NCBI GenBank assembly: GCA_963728925.1
Contig: CAVSMB010000022.1
Location: 56,570-120,569, forward strand
From: JBBPZA01 sp963728925
GTDB lineage: Bacteria > Actinomycetota > Thermoleophilia > Solirubrobacterales > Solirubrobacteraceae
Direction: 5' to 3'
DNA: 64,000 nucleotides
The position numbers were made by a program, and so were the translations under genes. Positions 7,553 through 15,956 of the stretch are shown one piece after another. Under the pieces are notes generated by a model, which worked only from the letters and a program-made list of their open reading frames with translations, did not search any database and was not told where the DNA came from. Numbering within the stretch: position 1 is the stretch's first letter; every line of letters starts with the position of its first letter.

Positions 7553-8974
7553 CTAGCCGACGAGCGCCGTCTCGAACCGCAGCGGGCCGTTGCCGTCGAG
7601 CTCGTCGGCCAGCTCGTCGGGGTCAGGGCCCTGGCCGCGGCGCCAGAGTGCGCGCAGCCACGTTCCCGCGGCGGCGCGGTTGCGCCAGTCCTCACCGAAG
7701 CGCTCTTGCAGCGCGCCGCGCAGGCGGGCCTCGAGCGCCCAGGCGCGCAGGTAGCACGCGACGTAGAAGGCGGGGTCGACGTCCTCGAGGTAGGTCTCGC
7801 GCGGCCACGGGACGCCGGTCGCCGCCCCGAGCGCCACCGCGTAGCCGGGGGCATGCGCCGCGAGGCCGCCCTCGCCGTCGTGCAGGTCGAGCTCGTAGAG
7901 CAGCTTGCCTGCGTAGCGGCGCAGGTAGAAGCGGCGCCGCGCCCGCGCCGACGGCTCGTCGCGCTCCACGAGCCCCTCGAGGAGGAAGGCGAAGGCCTCG
8001 GTGATCGCGTTGTCGCCGAGCCGGCGCTCCTCGAAGCGGGCACCGGGGTCGACGGCGGCGTAGTGCTCCGCGTGCCCGCCCTCGTGGAAGAGCGCGAGGT
8101 AGTCGTCGCGACCGCCCATCGGGGGAACGACGAGGTGGACCTCGTCTGGCACGCGCACCGGCGCGCAGAAGGCGCGCGGCGACTTGGTGGGCCGCGGCGC
8201 GAGGTCGAGGGCGATCCCGTTCGCGGCGAGGCCGAGCCCCTCGCGCGTGGCGCGCCACGCCCCGAGCAGGCCCTCGGGCGGGAAGCGCGCGTCGGCGTCG
8301 ACGTCGCGCAGCCAACGCTGCAGGTCGCTGCGCCGGGCGTCGGCACGCGCCCGGCCTGTGGTGCGCTGCAGCTCGGCCTCTAGCGCGTTCCCGTGCTCTT
8401 CCTCGGTTGCCGCGAGGAAGACCTGGGCCTCGCGCCCCAAGCCTCGCAGGTCCACCCCCGAGAGCTCCGTCCACGCCGCGGCGTAGCTGCGCCAGCCCAG
8501 AAGGCGCGCCTCGGCGTGGGCCGTCTCCCACGCCTCGCGGCGCAGCGGCTCGAGCTCGGCGGCCTCGGCGTTGAGGCGTGCACCCTCGATCGCCTCGCGC
8601 ACGGTCGCGTCGGGCTCGTTCATCTGCTCGACGGCGGCCGAGCGCAGCGGGAGCGCGCGCCCGTCGACGTCGAGCACCAGCTCCGCCTCGCGCCGTGCGA
8701 CGCGCGCGTCGAGGGCGCGGGTCGCGAGCCCGAGCCGTCCCTCGACCGCGAAGGCGAGCAGCCAGCGGAGCCGACGAGCCTGGTCGTCGTCACGGGCGCC
8801 GGCGCGGGCGCGCTGCAATGCCTCGACGGCGTCGCGGCCGAAGAGCGGGGCGTGGCGGTCGTAGACGGCGTCGATCTCATAGCGCGGCTTGCGCCCGGAG
8901 AAGTGCGCGAGGTACTCGCGGTCGTGCTCCTCGAGGAAGCGCTCGGCGTGGGCGCGGTAGGCGTCGAGGTCCAT
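7553..8974 (-). CDS. M3-like zinc metallopeptidase (HEGGH)
   Basis: This 473-residue, almost all-helical protein carries the gluzincin motif HEGGH at residues 297-301 (LALFHEGGHAEHY), with a likely third zinc ligand in NAITEAFAFLLE about 30 residues later. This layout fits the M3 family (thimet oligopeptidase and oligoendopeptidase F relatives), though the protein is shorter than classical members (about 560-680 residues). No signal peptide is seen, so it should be cytoplasmic and degrade short peptides. The stop lies 3 bases from the stop of the frameshifted secreted gene. Confidence 0.8.
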   Translation of the reverse strand: MDLDAYRAHAERFLEEHDREYLAHFSGRKPRYEIDAVYDRHAPLFGRDAVEALQRARAGARDDDQARRLRWLLAFAVEGRLGLATRALDARVARREAELVLDVDGRALPLRSAAVEQMNEPDATVREAIEGARLNAEAAELEPLRREAWETAHAEARLLGWRSYAAAWTELSGVDLRGLGREAQVFLAATEEEHGNALEAELQRTTGRARADARRSDLQRWLRDVDADARFPPEGLLGAWRATREGLGLAANGIALDLAPRPTKSPRAFCAPVRVPDEVHLVVPPMGGRDDYLALFHEGGHAEHYAAVDPGARFEERRLGDNAITEAFAFLLEGLVERDEPSARARRRFYLRRYAGKLLYELDLHDGEGGLAAHAPGYAVALGAATGVPWPRETYLEDVDPAFYVACYLRAWALEARLRGALQERFGEDWRNRAAAGTWLRALWRRGQGPDPDELADELDGNGPLRFETALVG

Positions 8975-8998
8975 GGGGCTGCCATGCTAGGTCGCGTC

Positions 8999-10354
8999 AT
9001 GGAGGCCTCCACACCAACCCGTCCCCAGCGCGGCGAGGAGCTCGACCTGCGCGTCGAGTCGCTCGCCTTCGGAGGGGCGGGCGTCGCACGCTCCGACGGC
9101 TACGTCGTGTTCGTGTCCGGCGCCGTGCCGGGGGATCGCGTGCGTGCCGTCGTCGGCAAGAGCAAGCGCAGCTTCGCCGAGGCACGCGTCGCCGAGGTGC
9201 TCGAGCCAGGCCGGGACCGCGTGCCGGCGCAGGCCGACCACCCCGGGGCCCCGTGGCAGGTGCTTCGCTATGAGCGCCAGCTCGAGGCCAAGCAGGGGAT
9301 GGTCGACGACGCCCTGCAGCGCCTGGGCGGGCTCGACGGCTTCGTCCTCGACGACCCGATAGGAGCGCTGCAGCAGTGGCGCTACCGCAACAAGCTCGAG
9401 TACTCGTTCGGAACCGCGGACGACGGGACGCTCGTGTGCGGGTTCCACGCCCCCGGTCGCTGGGACCGCATCGACGCGCTCGAGGACTGCCTGCTCGCCT
9501 CCGAGGCCGGCAACGCGGTCCGCCGCCGGGTGCTGGCCTGGGCACGCGAGCGGGGCCTCAGCGCGTTTGACCGCCGGAGCGGGGAGGGGTTGCTGCGCAA
9601 CCTCGTCGTGCGTGAGGGGCGGCGCACGGGGCAGCTCCAGACCCGCCTGGTGACCTCGGAGGACAAGCTCGACGACGAGGGGCTCGTCGCCGCCGCGGGC
9701 GACGGCGGGGTCTTCTGGACCCGCACGCCGCAGCTCGGCGAGACCACCGCGGGTGGCATCACCGAGCAGCTCGCGGGAGACCCGGTGCTCGAGGAGGAGC
9801 TCGCCGGGCTGCGCGTGGGCATCTCCCCGCACGCGTTCTTCCAGACCAACACCGAGATGGCCGAGGTCCTCTACGGGGTCGCAAGAGAGCTCGCGGACCT
9901 CCGCGGCCACGAGCGTCTCTTCGACCTGTACTGCGGGATCGGCACGGTCGGCCTCGCGCTCGCCGGCCAGGCCGCCCAGCTCTACGGCCTGGAGATCGTG
10001 CCCGAGGCGGTCGCCGACGCGATCGCCAACGCGCGCCGCAATGACATCGAGCACGCGAGCTTCTTCGCGGGCGACGTCCGCCTCGCGATGCGCGAGCTCG
10101 TCGACCGGGCTGGGCGCCCCGACGTGATCACCGTCGACCCCCCGCGCTCCGGCCTCTCGAAGAAGGTCGTGCGGCGCATCGTCGAGGCGGCGCCGCGCCG
10201 CATCGTCTACATCTCCTGCAACCCGACCACGCTGGCGCCGAACGCCGCCCAGCTCACCGACGCCGGCTACGTGCTGCGCAGCGTGCGCACGGTCGACATG
10301 TTCCCGCAGACGCCGCACATCGAGTGCGTGGCGCTGCTGGAACGAGCCGGCTAG
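8999..10354 (+). CDS. RNA (uracil-C5) methyltransferase, TrmA/RlmD family
   Basis: This 451-residue SAM-dependent enzyme methylates a uridine at C5, probably in 23S rRNA. Domains in order: TRAM RNA-binding domain (about 10-65), a central domain with WRYRNKLEYSF, and the methyltransferase domain with FFQTN, LFDLYCGIGTVGLAL, TVDPPRSGL and the catalytic loop YISCNPTTLAPN. The cysteine cluster that binds a 4Fe-4S centre in RlmD is absent: the aligned stretch reads QADHPGAPWQ. It therefore belongs to a cluster-free branch, and the exact target base cannot be told. ATG 8999 was chosen from the N-terminus; ATG 8987 is a close alternative. Confidence 0.87.
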   Translation: MEASTPTRPQRGEELDLRVESLAFGGAGVARSDGYVVFVSGAVPGDRVRAVVGKSKRSFAEARVAEVLEPGRDRVPAQADHPGAPWQVLRYERQLEAKQGMVDDALQRLGGLDGFVLDDPIGALQQWRYRNKLEYSFGTADDGTLVCGFHAPGRWDRIDALEDCLLASEAGNAVRRRVLAWARERGLSAFDRRSGEGLLRNLVVREGRRTGQLQTRLVTSEDKLDDEGLVAAAGDGGVFWTRTPQLGETTAGGITEQLAGDPVLEEELAGLRVGISPHAFFQTNTEMAEVLYGVARELADLRGHERLFDLYCGIGTVGLALAGQAAQLYGLEIVPEAVADAIANARRNDIEHASFFAGDVRLAMRELVDRAGRPDVITVDPPRSGLSKKVVRRIVEAAPRRIVYISCNPTTLAPNAAQLTDAGYVLRSVRTVDMFPQTPHIECVALLERAG

Positions 10355-10367
10355 CCGACTCCCCTCC

Positions 10368-10893
10368 TCAGCTCGCCGCGTCCTGGCGGACCAGGCGGCC
10401 GCGGACGATCAGCTCGCTGGGCGAGCGCAGGATGCCGAGCGGGCTCCACGTCATCCCGAGCTCGCGGTGGTCGGCGTGCGTGGAGGCGTCGATCTCCAGC
10501 TCCTCGTCGACCGGGCGCAACGTCGCGTCGAGCTCGAGCGGGATCTGCTTGCCGGCGGCGTGCAGCTGTCCGTGCACGGTCAGCCGGTCTCCGTCCAGGA
10601 CGGCACTGTCGGAGACGAAGCGGACCTGGGGATGGTGCTCGACGTCGAAGAAGTCGGCCGAGCGCAGGTGCTGGTCGCGCTTGCGCAGCTTGGTGTCAAG
10701 GCTGTCGGCGTCGATGGTCAGCTGTACCGCCGGCTGCGCAGCCAGGTCGAGCGTTCCCTCGTAAGTGCCGAAGCGGCCTTTGACGGTCACGGCGCCGTAG
10801 AAGTGGCGCACGTGGAACTCGACGCTCGAGCGCGCGGGGTCGATGCGCCGGGCGCCCGAGATCGAGGGGGCTGAGGGGGAGGGGTCGTCACGG
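10368..10893 (-). pseudogene. YceI family protein, probable 1-base frameshift near its start
   Basis: YceI proteins are lipocalin-like beta barrels that bind isoprenoid-type lipids. The intact frame (10368-10811) gives 147 residues with FYGAVTVKGRF, the FDVEHHPQVRF motif and LGMTWSPLG. The family N-terminus IDPARSSVEFHV lies upstream in the same frame but has no usable start codon there. A near-ideal AAAGGAG Shine-Dalgarno and GTG (10893-10891, overlapping the stop of the upstream gene) sit in a different frame. Adding one C to the C-rich run near 10875-10885 would join them into a protein of about 174-175 residues. I infer a sequence error or recent frameshift; translation from GTG 10811 alone would lose the first strand. 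No signal peptide is seen. Confidence 0.65.
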
Positions 10894-11655
10894 GGTGTCT
10901 CCTTTCGCGGGATCGCGATCGCGGGCGAGCATCGCCGCGGCGGTTCGCACGAGCTGGGCGTTTCCGGTGGCCGGCCTGCCGTCGGGCATGACCGTCGTGT
11001 CCTCGAGCCCGGCGCGGGTGCCGTGGCCGCTGGCGATCGCGCGCTCCATCACGTGCCAGGTCGCCACGCCGTCGCCGTGGTGGACCTGGTCGAGGCCGAT
11101 GCCGGCCTGCCCTAGCACCTGCTCCATCGCCGCGGCGTGTGCGACGGCCGTCTCGGGCTCAGCGTCGAGCGACTCGAGGAGCGCGCGGGCGCAGCGACCG
11201 GCGATGCCGGCGGTCACGAACGCGTGAGCGTCACCGAGCGCCAGCAGGCCGGCCTCGATGCCGACTCCGCGGCCGAGCAGGTGCTCGCACAGCTCGAGGA
11301 TCCCGGGCTCGCCTTGGTTTGCGGTCACGAGCTCTGGCAACTGGCTCCAGCCGGCGATCAGCTCCAGGCGCCGGCCTGGGTCGGGCTCGATGTCGGCGGA
11401 GGTGCTCAGCGAGATCGGCACGCCGGGGCAGGCGGTGCGCACGGCCCGCAGCGCCTCGGCGCACGGCTCGGCGGCGAAGGTCTGGGCGCCGGCGGCGTCG
11501 TGGGGATGCAGGTGGAGCACCTGCGCCCCGGCCTCGACCGCCGCCCGCCCGTCGGCCGCGAGCTCGTCGGGCGTCCGCGGGACCGCCGGGTGCTCGGCGT
11601 CCGTGCGGCCGCCGTTGAGGCAGGCTTGGAGCATCGGCGGCGTGCCCGCGCTCAC
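10888..11655 (-). CDS. Beta-keto acid cleavage enzyme (BKACE) family
   Basis: This 255-residue TIM-barrel enzyme resembles 3-keto-5-aminohexanoate cleavage enzyme: PMLQACLNGGR at the N-terminus, the metal-binding HLHPHD, SLSTSADIEPDP and a C-terminal HGDGVATWHVMERA / GLEDTTVMPDGR. Family members use zinc and acetyl-CoA to cleave beta-keto acids, and the substrate varies widely. It is slightly shorter than most relatives (about 270-310 residues). The GTG start overlaps the murB stop (GTGA), and the stop overlaps the presumed yceI start, so murB, this gene and yceI form one coupled unit. Confidence 0.85.
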   Translation of the reverse strand: MSAGTPPMLQACLNGGRTDAEHPAVPRTPDELAADGRAAVEAGAQVLHLHPHDAAGAQTFAAEPCAEALRAVRTACPGVPISLSTSADIEPDPGRRLELIAGWSQLPELVTANQGEPGILELCEHLLGRGVGIEAGLLALGDAHAFVTAGIAGRCARALLESLDAEPETAVAHAAAMEQVLGQAGIGLDQVHHGDGVATWHVMERAIASGHGTRAGLEDTTVMPDGRPATGNAQLVRTAAAMLARDRDPAKGDTP

Positions 11656-12707
11656 AGCGCTTCGCCGACGATCGTCGGCTCCGATTCGAGGGTCACGCCG
11701 AAGGCCTCGCGAACGCCCTCGCGGATCTCGCGGGCGAGGGCGAGGAGCTCGGCGGTGCTGCCGCCGCGGTTGGTCAGCGCGAGCGTGTGCTTGGAGGACA
11801 GCCGCGCGCGGCCGTTGCCGTGGCCGCGCTCGAACCCTGCGTGCTCGATGAGCCACGCCGCAGAGGTCTTCACGTGCCCCTGCGCGTCGGGGAAGGCAGG
11901 CGGGACGGCCCCGGCCCCGGCGCGATCGCGGAGGGCGGCGAACTGCTCGTCGCTGAGGACGGGGTTGGTGAAGAACGAGCCGGCGCTCACGGTGTCGACG
12001 TCGCACGGGTCGAGGACCATGCCCTTGCCGCGGCGGAGGGCGAGCACGGCCGCCCGGACGTCGGCCAGCGGCGCGCGCCCGCCGATGGGGACGTCGAGCG
12101 CGCGGGCCAGCTCGGCGTAGCGGACCGGCTCGCCGAGAGCGTCGGGGCGCAGCGCGAACTCGACCTCGAGCACGACGTGGCGGCCGGGGACGCGTCTGAA
12201 GGCGCTCGTGCGGTAGCCGAAGCCGCACTCGTGCGGCGCGAGCTCGACGACGTCGCCGGCTCCGTCGGCTCCGTCGGCGCCGCCGGCTTCGCGATCGAGC
12301 GCGCGGACGCGGGTGATGACCGCTGAGACCTCCTGGCCGTAGGCGCCGACGTTCTGGATCGGCGTCGCGCCGGTCGAGCCCGGGATGCCCGACAGGCACT
12401 CGACCCCCGCGAGCCCGCCGGCGACGCAACGGGCGACGAGCCCGTCCCAGTCCTCGCCGGCCTGGGCAACGACCCTCGCGTCCTCGACCTCGAGCCCACG
12501 GGTCGCCACCCGCACCACAGTCCCCTCCCAGCCGGCGTCGGGCAGCACGAGGTTGCTGCCTCCGGCGAGGAGCAGCACCGGCGGCGCGGCGGCCCGCACC
12601 GCCTCGACGAGCTCGTCCTGGGTGCTCGCCGTGACGAACCGCCGGGCGGGCCCGCCAAGCCGCAGGGTGGTCAGCGGGGCGAGGGGGACGTCGTGCTCGA
12701 CGCGCAC
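11652..12707 (-). CDS. murB: UDP-N-acetylenolpyruvoylglucosamine reductase
   Basis: MurB reduces UDP-GlcNAc-enolpyruvate to UDP-MurNAc in peptidoglycan synthesis. The 351-residue protein has the FAD-binding TLRLGGPARRFV and LLLAGGSNLVL, the GIPGSTGATPIQNVGAYGQE core, YRTSAFRR, and the catalytic Ser in SAGSFFTNPVL. The start was set at GTG 12707 (VRVEHDVPLAPLTTLRLGG), matching the usual N-terminus; the frame stays open further upstream, but that stretch is not conserved. It heads the murB-BKACE-yceI unit. Confidence 0.92.
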   Translation of the reverse strand: MRVEHDVPLAPLTTLRLGGPARRFVTASTQDELVEAVRAAAPPVLLLAGGSNLVLPDAGWEGTVVRVATRGLEVEDARVVAQAGEDWDGLVARCVAGGLAGVECLSGIPGSTGATPIQNVGAYGQEVSAVITRVRALDREAGGADGADGAGDVVELAPHECGFGYRTSAFRRVPGRHVVLEVEFALRPDALGEPVRYAELARALDVPIGGRAPLADVRAAVLALRRGKGMVLDPCDVDTVSAGSFFTNPVLSDEQFAALRDRAGAGAVPPAFPDAQGHVKTSAAWLIEHAGFERGHGNGRARLSSKHTLALTNRGGSTAELLALAREIREGVREAFGVTLESEPTIVGEAL

Positions 12708-12769
12708 CCGAGCGAGGCTAGCCGCACTGCAAGCGCGGCGCGGGGATTTCCGAAGCGCACCGCCGGCGT

Positions 12770-12967
12770 CTACAGCATCTGACGGCCGGACTTCTCGCTC
12801 TCCACGACGTAGCGCGGATCGTCCTTCGAGCCCTTCACCCTCGTGCCCTTCTGGCCCCGGTTGGCCACGCGCTTCTCGCCGGTGACCTTCTCCTTCACGG
12901 TGCCGGTGGTCTTGCCCTGGGGCGTGCCCCACTCGACCTTGTCGCCCTTCTTCAGGTTGTCTGCCAT
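12770..12967 (-). CDS. DUF2945 (hypervirulence-associated TUDOR-domain) protein
   Basis: This is a small basic protein of 65 residues with KKGDKVEWGTPQGKTTGTVKEKV at the front and SKDDPRYVVESEKSGR at the end, the signature of the DUF2945 family. The fold is a small SH3/Tudor-like barrel, and the molecular role is unknown despite the family name. It stands alone between murB and the divergent oxidoreductase gene. Confidence 0.85.
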   Translation of the reverse strand: MADNLKKGDKVEWGTPQGKTTGTVKEKVTGEKRVANRGQKGTRVKGSKDDPRYVVESEKSGRQML

Positions 12968-13026
12968 CGCGCGTCATACCCGGCGCGGCGATCGGGCCCG
13001 CGCCACGTCGACTACCCTGCGCTGCC

Positions 13027-13968
13027 ATGCTCGCCGCGGTCGTGCAGGACGGAGAGGTGGTCGCCCTCGAGCGCCCCGAGCCCGAGCCTGGGCACGGCGA
13101 GGTCCTCGTCCGCGTGCGCGCCGCCGGCATCAACGGAGCCGACCTGCACCAGCGCGCCGGTCGCTATCCGGCGCCGCCCGGCTCGCCACCGGACATCCCG
13201 GGGCTGGAGCTTGCCGGCGAGGTCGTGGCCCGCGGCCCGGGGGCCGAGCGCTTCGCGGAGGGCGAGCGCGTCATGGCCGTCGTCGGCGGAGGCGGCCAGG
13301 CGCAGCTCGCCGTCGTCCACGAGCGCGCGGCGACCCCCGTGCCGGACGCCCTGGAGTGGCCGCAGGCCGGCGGCACGCCCGAGGTCTTCACCACCGCCCA
13401 CGACGCAGTCTTCACCCAGGCGGGGCTGCAGACCGGCGAGCGGCTCCTCGTGCACGGCGCGGCCGGCGGGGTCGGCACCGCCGCGGTGCAGCTCGGCCGC
13501 TGTGCCGGGGCCGAGGTGATCGCCACCGTGCGGAGGGCGGAGCACCGCTCCGAGGTCGAGCGGCTCGGCGCGTCGGCCGCCGTCGACCCGGACGGCTTCG
13601 GCGACCTCGGCCCCTTCGACGTCGTCCTCGAGCTCGTCGGCGGCCCGAACCTCGCGGCGAACCTCGGCGCGCTGAACACCGGCGGGCGCATCAGCGTCAT
13701 CGGCGTTGGCGGGGGCGCGAAGGCGGAGCTGAACCTGATTGCCCTCATGGGCAAGCGGGCCCGTATCTTCGGCTCGACGCTGCGCTCGCGGCCGCTGGAG
13801 GAGAAGGCCCTCGCCGCCCGCCTGCTCGAGCGTAACGTGCTCCCGCTCTTCGACCGCGGCGCGCTCGAGGTCCCGGTCGCCGAGACCTTCCCGCTCGACC
13901 GCGTCAACGACGCCTACGAGCGCTTCGCCGCGGGCGGCAAGCTCGGCAAGATCGTGCTGCTGCCTTAA
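13027..13968 (+). CDS. Zinc-free NAD(P)H:quinone oxidoreductase (MDR family)
   Basis: This 313-residue medium-chain reductase has the groES-like N-terminal half (GHGEVLVRVRAAGINGADLHQRAG...) and a Rossmann half with GERLLVHGAAGGVGTAAVQL. The zinc-binding Cys/His residues of alcohol dehydrogenases are missing, which points to the quinone oxidoreductase (QOR/zeta-crystallin) branch; Tyr/Asn positions cannot be judged without an alignment. It starts about 60 bases from the divergent DUF2945 gene. The VOC gene downstream may be co-transcribed. Confidence 0.88.
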   Translation: MLAAVVQDGEVVALERPEPEPGHGEVLVRVRAAGINGADLHQRAGRYPAPPGSPPDIPGLELAGEVVARGPGAERFAEGERVMAVVGGGGQAQLAVVHERAATPVPDALEWPQAGGTPEVFTTAHDAVFTQAGLQTGERLLVHGAAGGVGTAAVQLGRCAGAEVIATVRRAEHRSEVERLGASAAVDPDGFGDLGPFDVVLELVGGPNLAANLGALNTGGRISVIGVGGGAKAELNLIALMGKRARIFGSTLRSRPLEEKALAARLLERNVLPLFDRGALEVPVAETFPLDRVNDAYERFAAGGKLGKIVLLP

Positions 13969-14021
13969 GGACGAGGCTGACGTCCGTTCCGTTCAAGACG
14001 CCCCGCGTCGAGGCTGGGACG

Positions 14022-14414
14022 ATTGCGCCCATCTTCCTCGGACTGCGAACCATCATCTACCCCAGTCCCGACCTCGACGCCGCCAAGGCGTGGTTCACGG
14101 GGCTTCTGGGCTTCGAGCCCTACTTCGACGAGCCCTTCTACGTCGGCTACTCGGTCGGCGGCTACGAGCTGGCGCTCGATCCGAACGGCTCGGTCGACGA
14201 CGGGCCCGTCACCTACTGGGGCGTGCCCGACTGCGACGAGGCGAGGGCCCGCCTGCTCGACGCCGGCGCCACGCCGCGCCATCCGGTCCGCGACGTCGGG
14301 GACTCGATACGCGTCGCGACGGTCGTCGAACCGTCGGGGAGCATCATCGGCATCATCGAGAACCCGCACTTCCAGCTGCCCGACGGTCCGGCCTCCCCGG
14401 GCCCGGGACGGTAA
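14022..14414 (+). CDS. VOC (glyoxalase/bleomycin-resistance) family protein, start unclear
   Basis: About 130 residues of one VOC module are readable: FLGLRTIIYPSPDLDAAKAWF, EPYFDEPFYVGYSVGGYELALDP, TYWGVPDCDEARARLLDAGA and the closing GSIIGIIENPHF. No ATG, GTG or TTG precedes this frame in the right place; the coding signal begins around ATT 14022. A TTG at 14023 would be in frame if the CCC run at 14028-14030 had one more C. Function unknown; relatives bind metals and small hydrophobic compounds. It lies about 50 bases behind the quinone oxidoreductase. Confidence 0.7.
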   Translation: MAPIFLGLRTIIYPSPDLDAAKAWFTGLLGFEPYFDEPFYVGYSVGGYELALDPNGSVDDGPVTYWGVPDCDEARARLLDAGATPRHPVRDVGDSIRVATVVEPSGSIIGIIENPHFQLPDGPASPGPGR

Positions 14415-14423
14415 TCGCGCCGC

Positions 14424-14609
14424 TCAGGTCGCCCCACCCCCCGAGTCCTCGTCGGCCATCGGGACCTCCTCGGCCGCGTGCACCGAGCACAGCGGGCGCC
14501 CGCCGGACTCCACCACGGCTTCGATCTCCCGCGACGTCAGCACCGCGCCGCACTCCTCGCAGCGACGCGGGATCGCAGGTTCGAGCGTGTGCTCCTCGAG
14601 GTCGGCCAT
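14424..14609 (-). CDS. Small zinc-ribbon-like protein
   Basis: This is a 61-residue acidic protein with RCEECGAVLTSREIEAV and GRPLCSVHAAEE, so a C-x2-C and a C-x2-H pair could hold one zinc. The first pair resembles DksA/TraR-type fingers, but the coiled-coil is missing. Start ATG 14609. It sits just downstream of the membrane protein gene on the same strand, with 14 bases between. Role unknown. Confidence 0.65.
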   Translation of the reverse strand: MADLEEHTLEPAIPRRCEECGAVLTSREIEAVVESGGRPLCSVHAAEEVPMADEDSGGGAT

Positions 14610-14623
14610 CCCGACCGGTTCTA

Positions 14624-15331
14624 CTACCCCTGCGGCGCAGAGGCAAGCAGGCGGATGACGCGGTCGGCGTTGGGGAGCAGGAGCGCCGCCCCGAGCAGCG
14701 GGAGAACGGGCACCGCGCGGTCGGTGACGACCTGGATGACGAGCGCGAGCACGAGCGCGCCGACGAGGGCGACGGCGGTCACCGCGCGGCGCAGCCCGAG
14801 CTCCCACGCGAAGGTCGCGTAGAGCGCGAGGAAGACGACGTCCGAGAGCCCGAGGCGGCCGACCTCGCCTCCGCCCCAGGCGGGGATGGCGAAGGACAGG
14901 AAGTCGACCGGGCCGGCCTCGCGCGCCAGCAGCTCGGAGGTCGGGCCGGAGGTCACGCTCCAGACGTCGATCGCCCCGACGAAGATCGGCACGGCGACGA
15001 GGACCAGCGGCGTCGCCAGGGCCCGGCCGAGGACGACGCCCACGCACGCCGCCAAGACCGCCTTGGGCACGTCGCCCGCCGCGCCCACCTCGAGGACCGT
15101 CAGGGCGCCGGCGATCAGCGCCGCGCCGAGGCCGAGCAGCACGGCGAGGACAGGCGTGGTGCGCAGCGGCAGAACCGACAGGCCGAGCACGCCGAGCAGC
15201 GCCAGCCCGAGGCCGCCGGCGACGAGCACCGCCGCGTCGCCGTCGCCCAAGTCGGGGAGCGCCGGCGCGAGGAGCAGGTAGGCGAGGGCGCCGCCGGCCG
15301 CGGCTAGTAGGGCGGAAGGTCCGCGTACCAC
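14624..15331 (-). CDS. Multi-pass membrane protein of unknown function
   Basis: This 235-residue protein has about seven hydrophobic segments (for example ALLAAAGGALAYLLLAPAL, VLVAGGLGLALLGVLGL, TPLVLVAVPIFVGAIDV, AVALVGALVLALVIQVVTD). The loop SVTSGPTSELLAREAGPVDFLSFAIPAWGGGEVGRLGLSD is the only distinctive part. The GTG start at 15331 lies inside the end of the upstream glycosylase gene (28-base overlap), so the two are probably translated together. No family recognised with confidence. Confidence 0.7.
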   Translation of the reverse strand: MVRGPSALLAAAGGALAYLLLAPALPDLGDGDAAVLVAGGLGLALLGVLGLSVLPLRTTPVLAVLLGLGAALIAGALTVLEVGAAGDVPKAVLAACVGVVLGRALATPLVLVAVPIFVGAIDVWSVTSGPTSELLAREAGPVDFLSFAIPAWGGGEVGRLGLSDVVFLALYATFAWELGLRRAVTAVALVGALVLALVIQVVTDRAVPVLPLLGAALLLPNADRVIRLLASAPQG

Positions 15332-15909
15332 TGGCCGAGCATCCTGAACGCGCCCCAGAATGCGCGCTTGCTCGCCTCGTCGTCGAGCGCCTCGTCGATG
15401 TTGGGGACGAAGAGCGCGTCGATCGAGGGGGTGAGCTGCTGGATGACCCCGGGCGTCGCCGCGACGGGCCGCGCGAGCGGCACGTGGAGCTCGTTGAGCA
15501 CCCCGAGCGCCTCCTCGCCCATGACGACCACGATCTTGGGCTGGACGATCGCGAGCTCCTCGACCACGCGCGCGACGCAGGCGGGATCGGCCGCGGCGGG
15601 GTCGCCGACCGGGCACTTGACGCACAGCGTCCCGTAGACGCACAGCGGATCGATGTCCAGGCGCCGGAGCGACTTCATCAGCGCGCCGCCCGAGCGGCCG
15701 TAGAAGGCGACGCCCTCCTCGACCTCGGCCGGCCGCGGCGCATGCTTGAGGAGGAAGACGTCGGCCTGCGGGTGCCCGGAGCCGAGGACCGGCATCAGGT
15801 TGCCGCGCGGGCAGTGCGGGCAGCTCTGAAACTCGCGCGAGAACGCGTTGAGCTCGCGGATGGCGCGCTCGAGGTACTTCTCGCGGATCTCGTCGTCGGT
15901 CGCGCGCAT
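15304..15909 (-). CDS. Uracil-DNA glycosylase superfamily protein
   Basis: This 201-residue protein has features of the iron-sulfur uracil-DNA glycosylases (families 4/5-like). Cys30 and Cys33 (SCPHCPRG) plus Cys96, Cys99 and Cys111 could supply cluster ligands, and GVAFYGRSGGALMKSL matches the uracil-pocket helix region. The usual motif 1 (GEAPG) reads LKHAPRPAE, and the His-Pro-Ser motif 2 is not obvious (TPSIDALFVPN instead), so activity on uracil is uncertain. Start ATG 15909. It overlaps the downstream membrane protein gene by 28 bases. Confidence 0.72.
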   Translation of the reverse strand: MRATDDEIREKYLERAIRELNAFSREFQSCPHCPRGNLMPVLGSGHPQADVFLLKHAPRPAEVEEGVAFYGRSGGALMKSLRRLDIDPLCVYGTLCVKCPVGDPAAADPACVARVVEELAIVQPKIVVVMGEEALGVLNELHVPLARPVAATPGVIQQLTPSIDALFVPNIDEALDDEASKRAFWGAFRMLGQWYADLPPY

Positions 15910-15956
15910 CGGCTCGGTTCGATTTGACGGCGCCCCCTGCCCTCCCTGCCGGTGCA

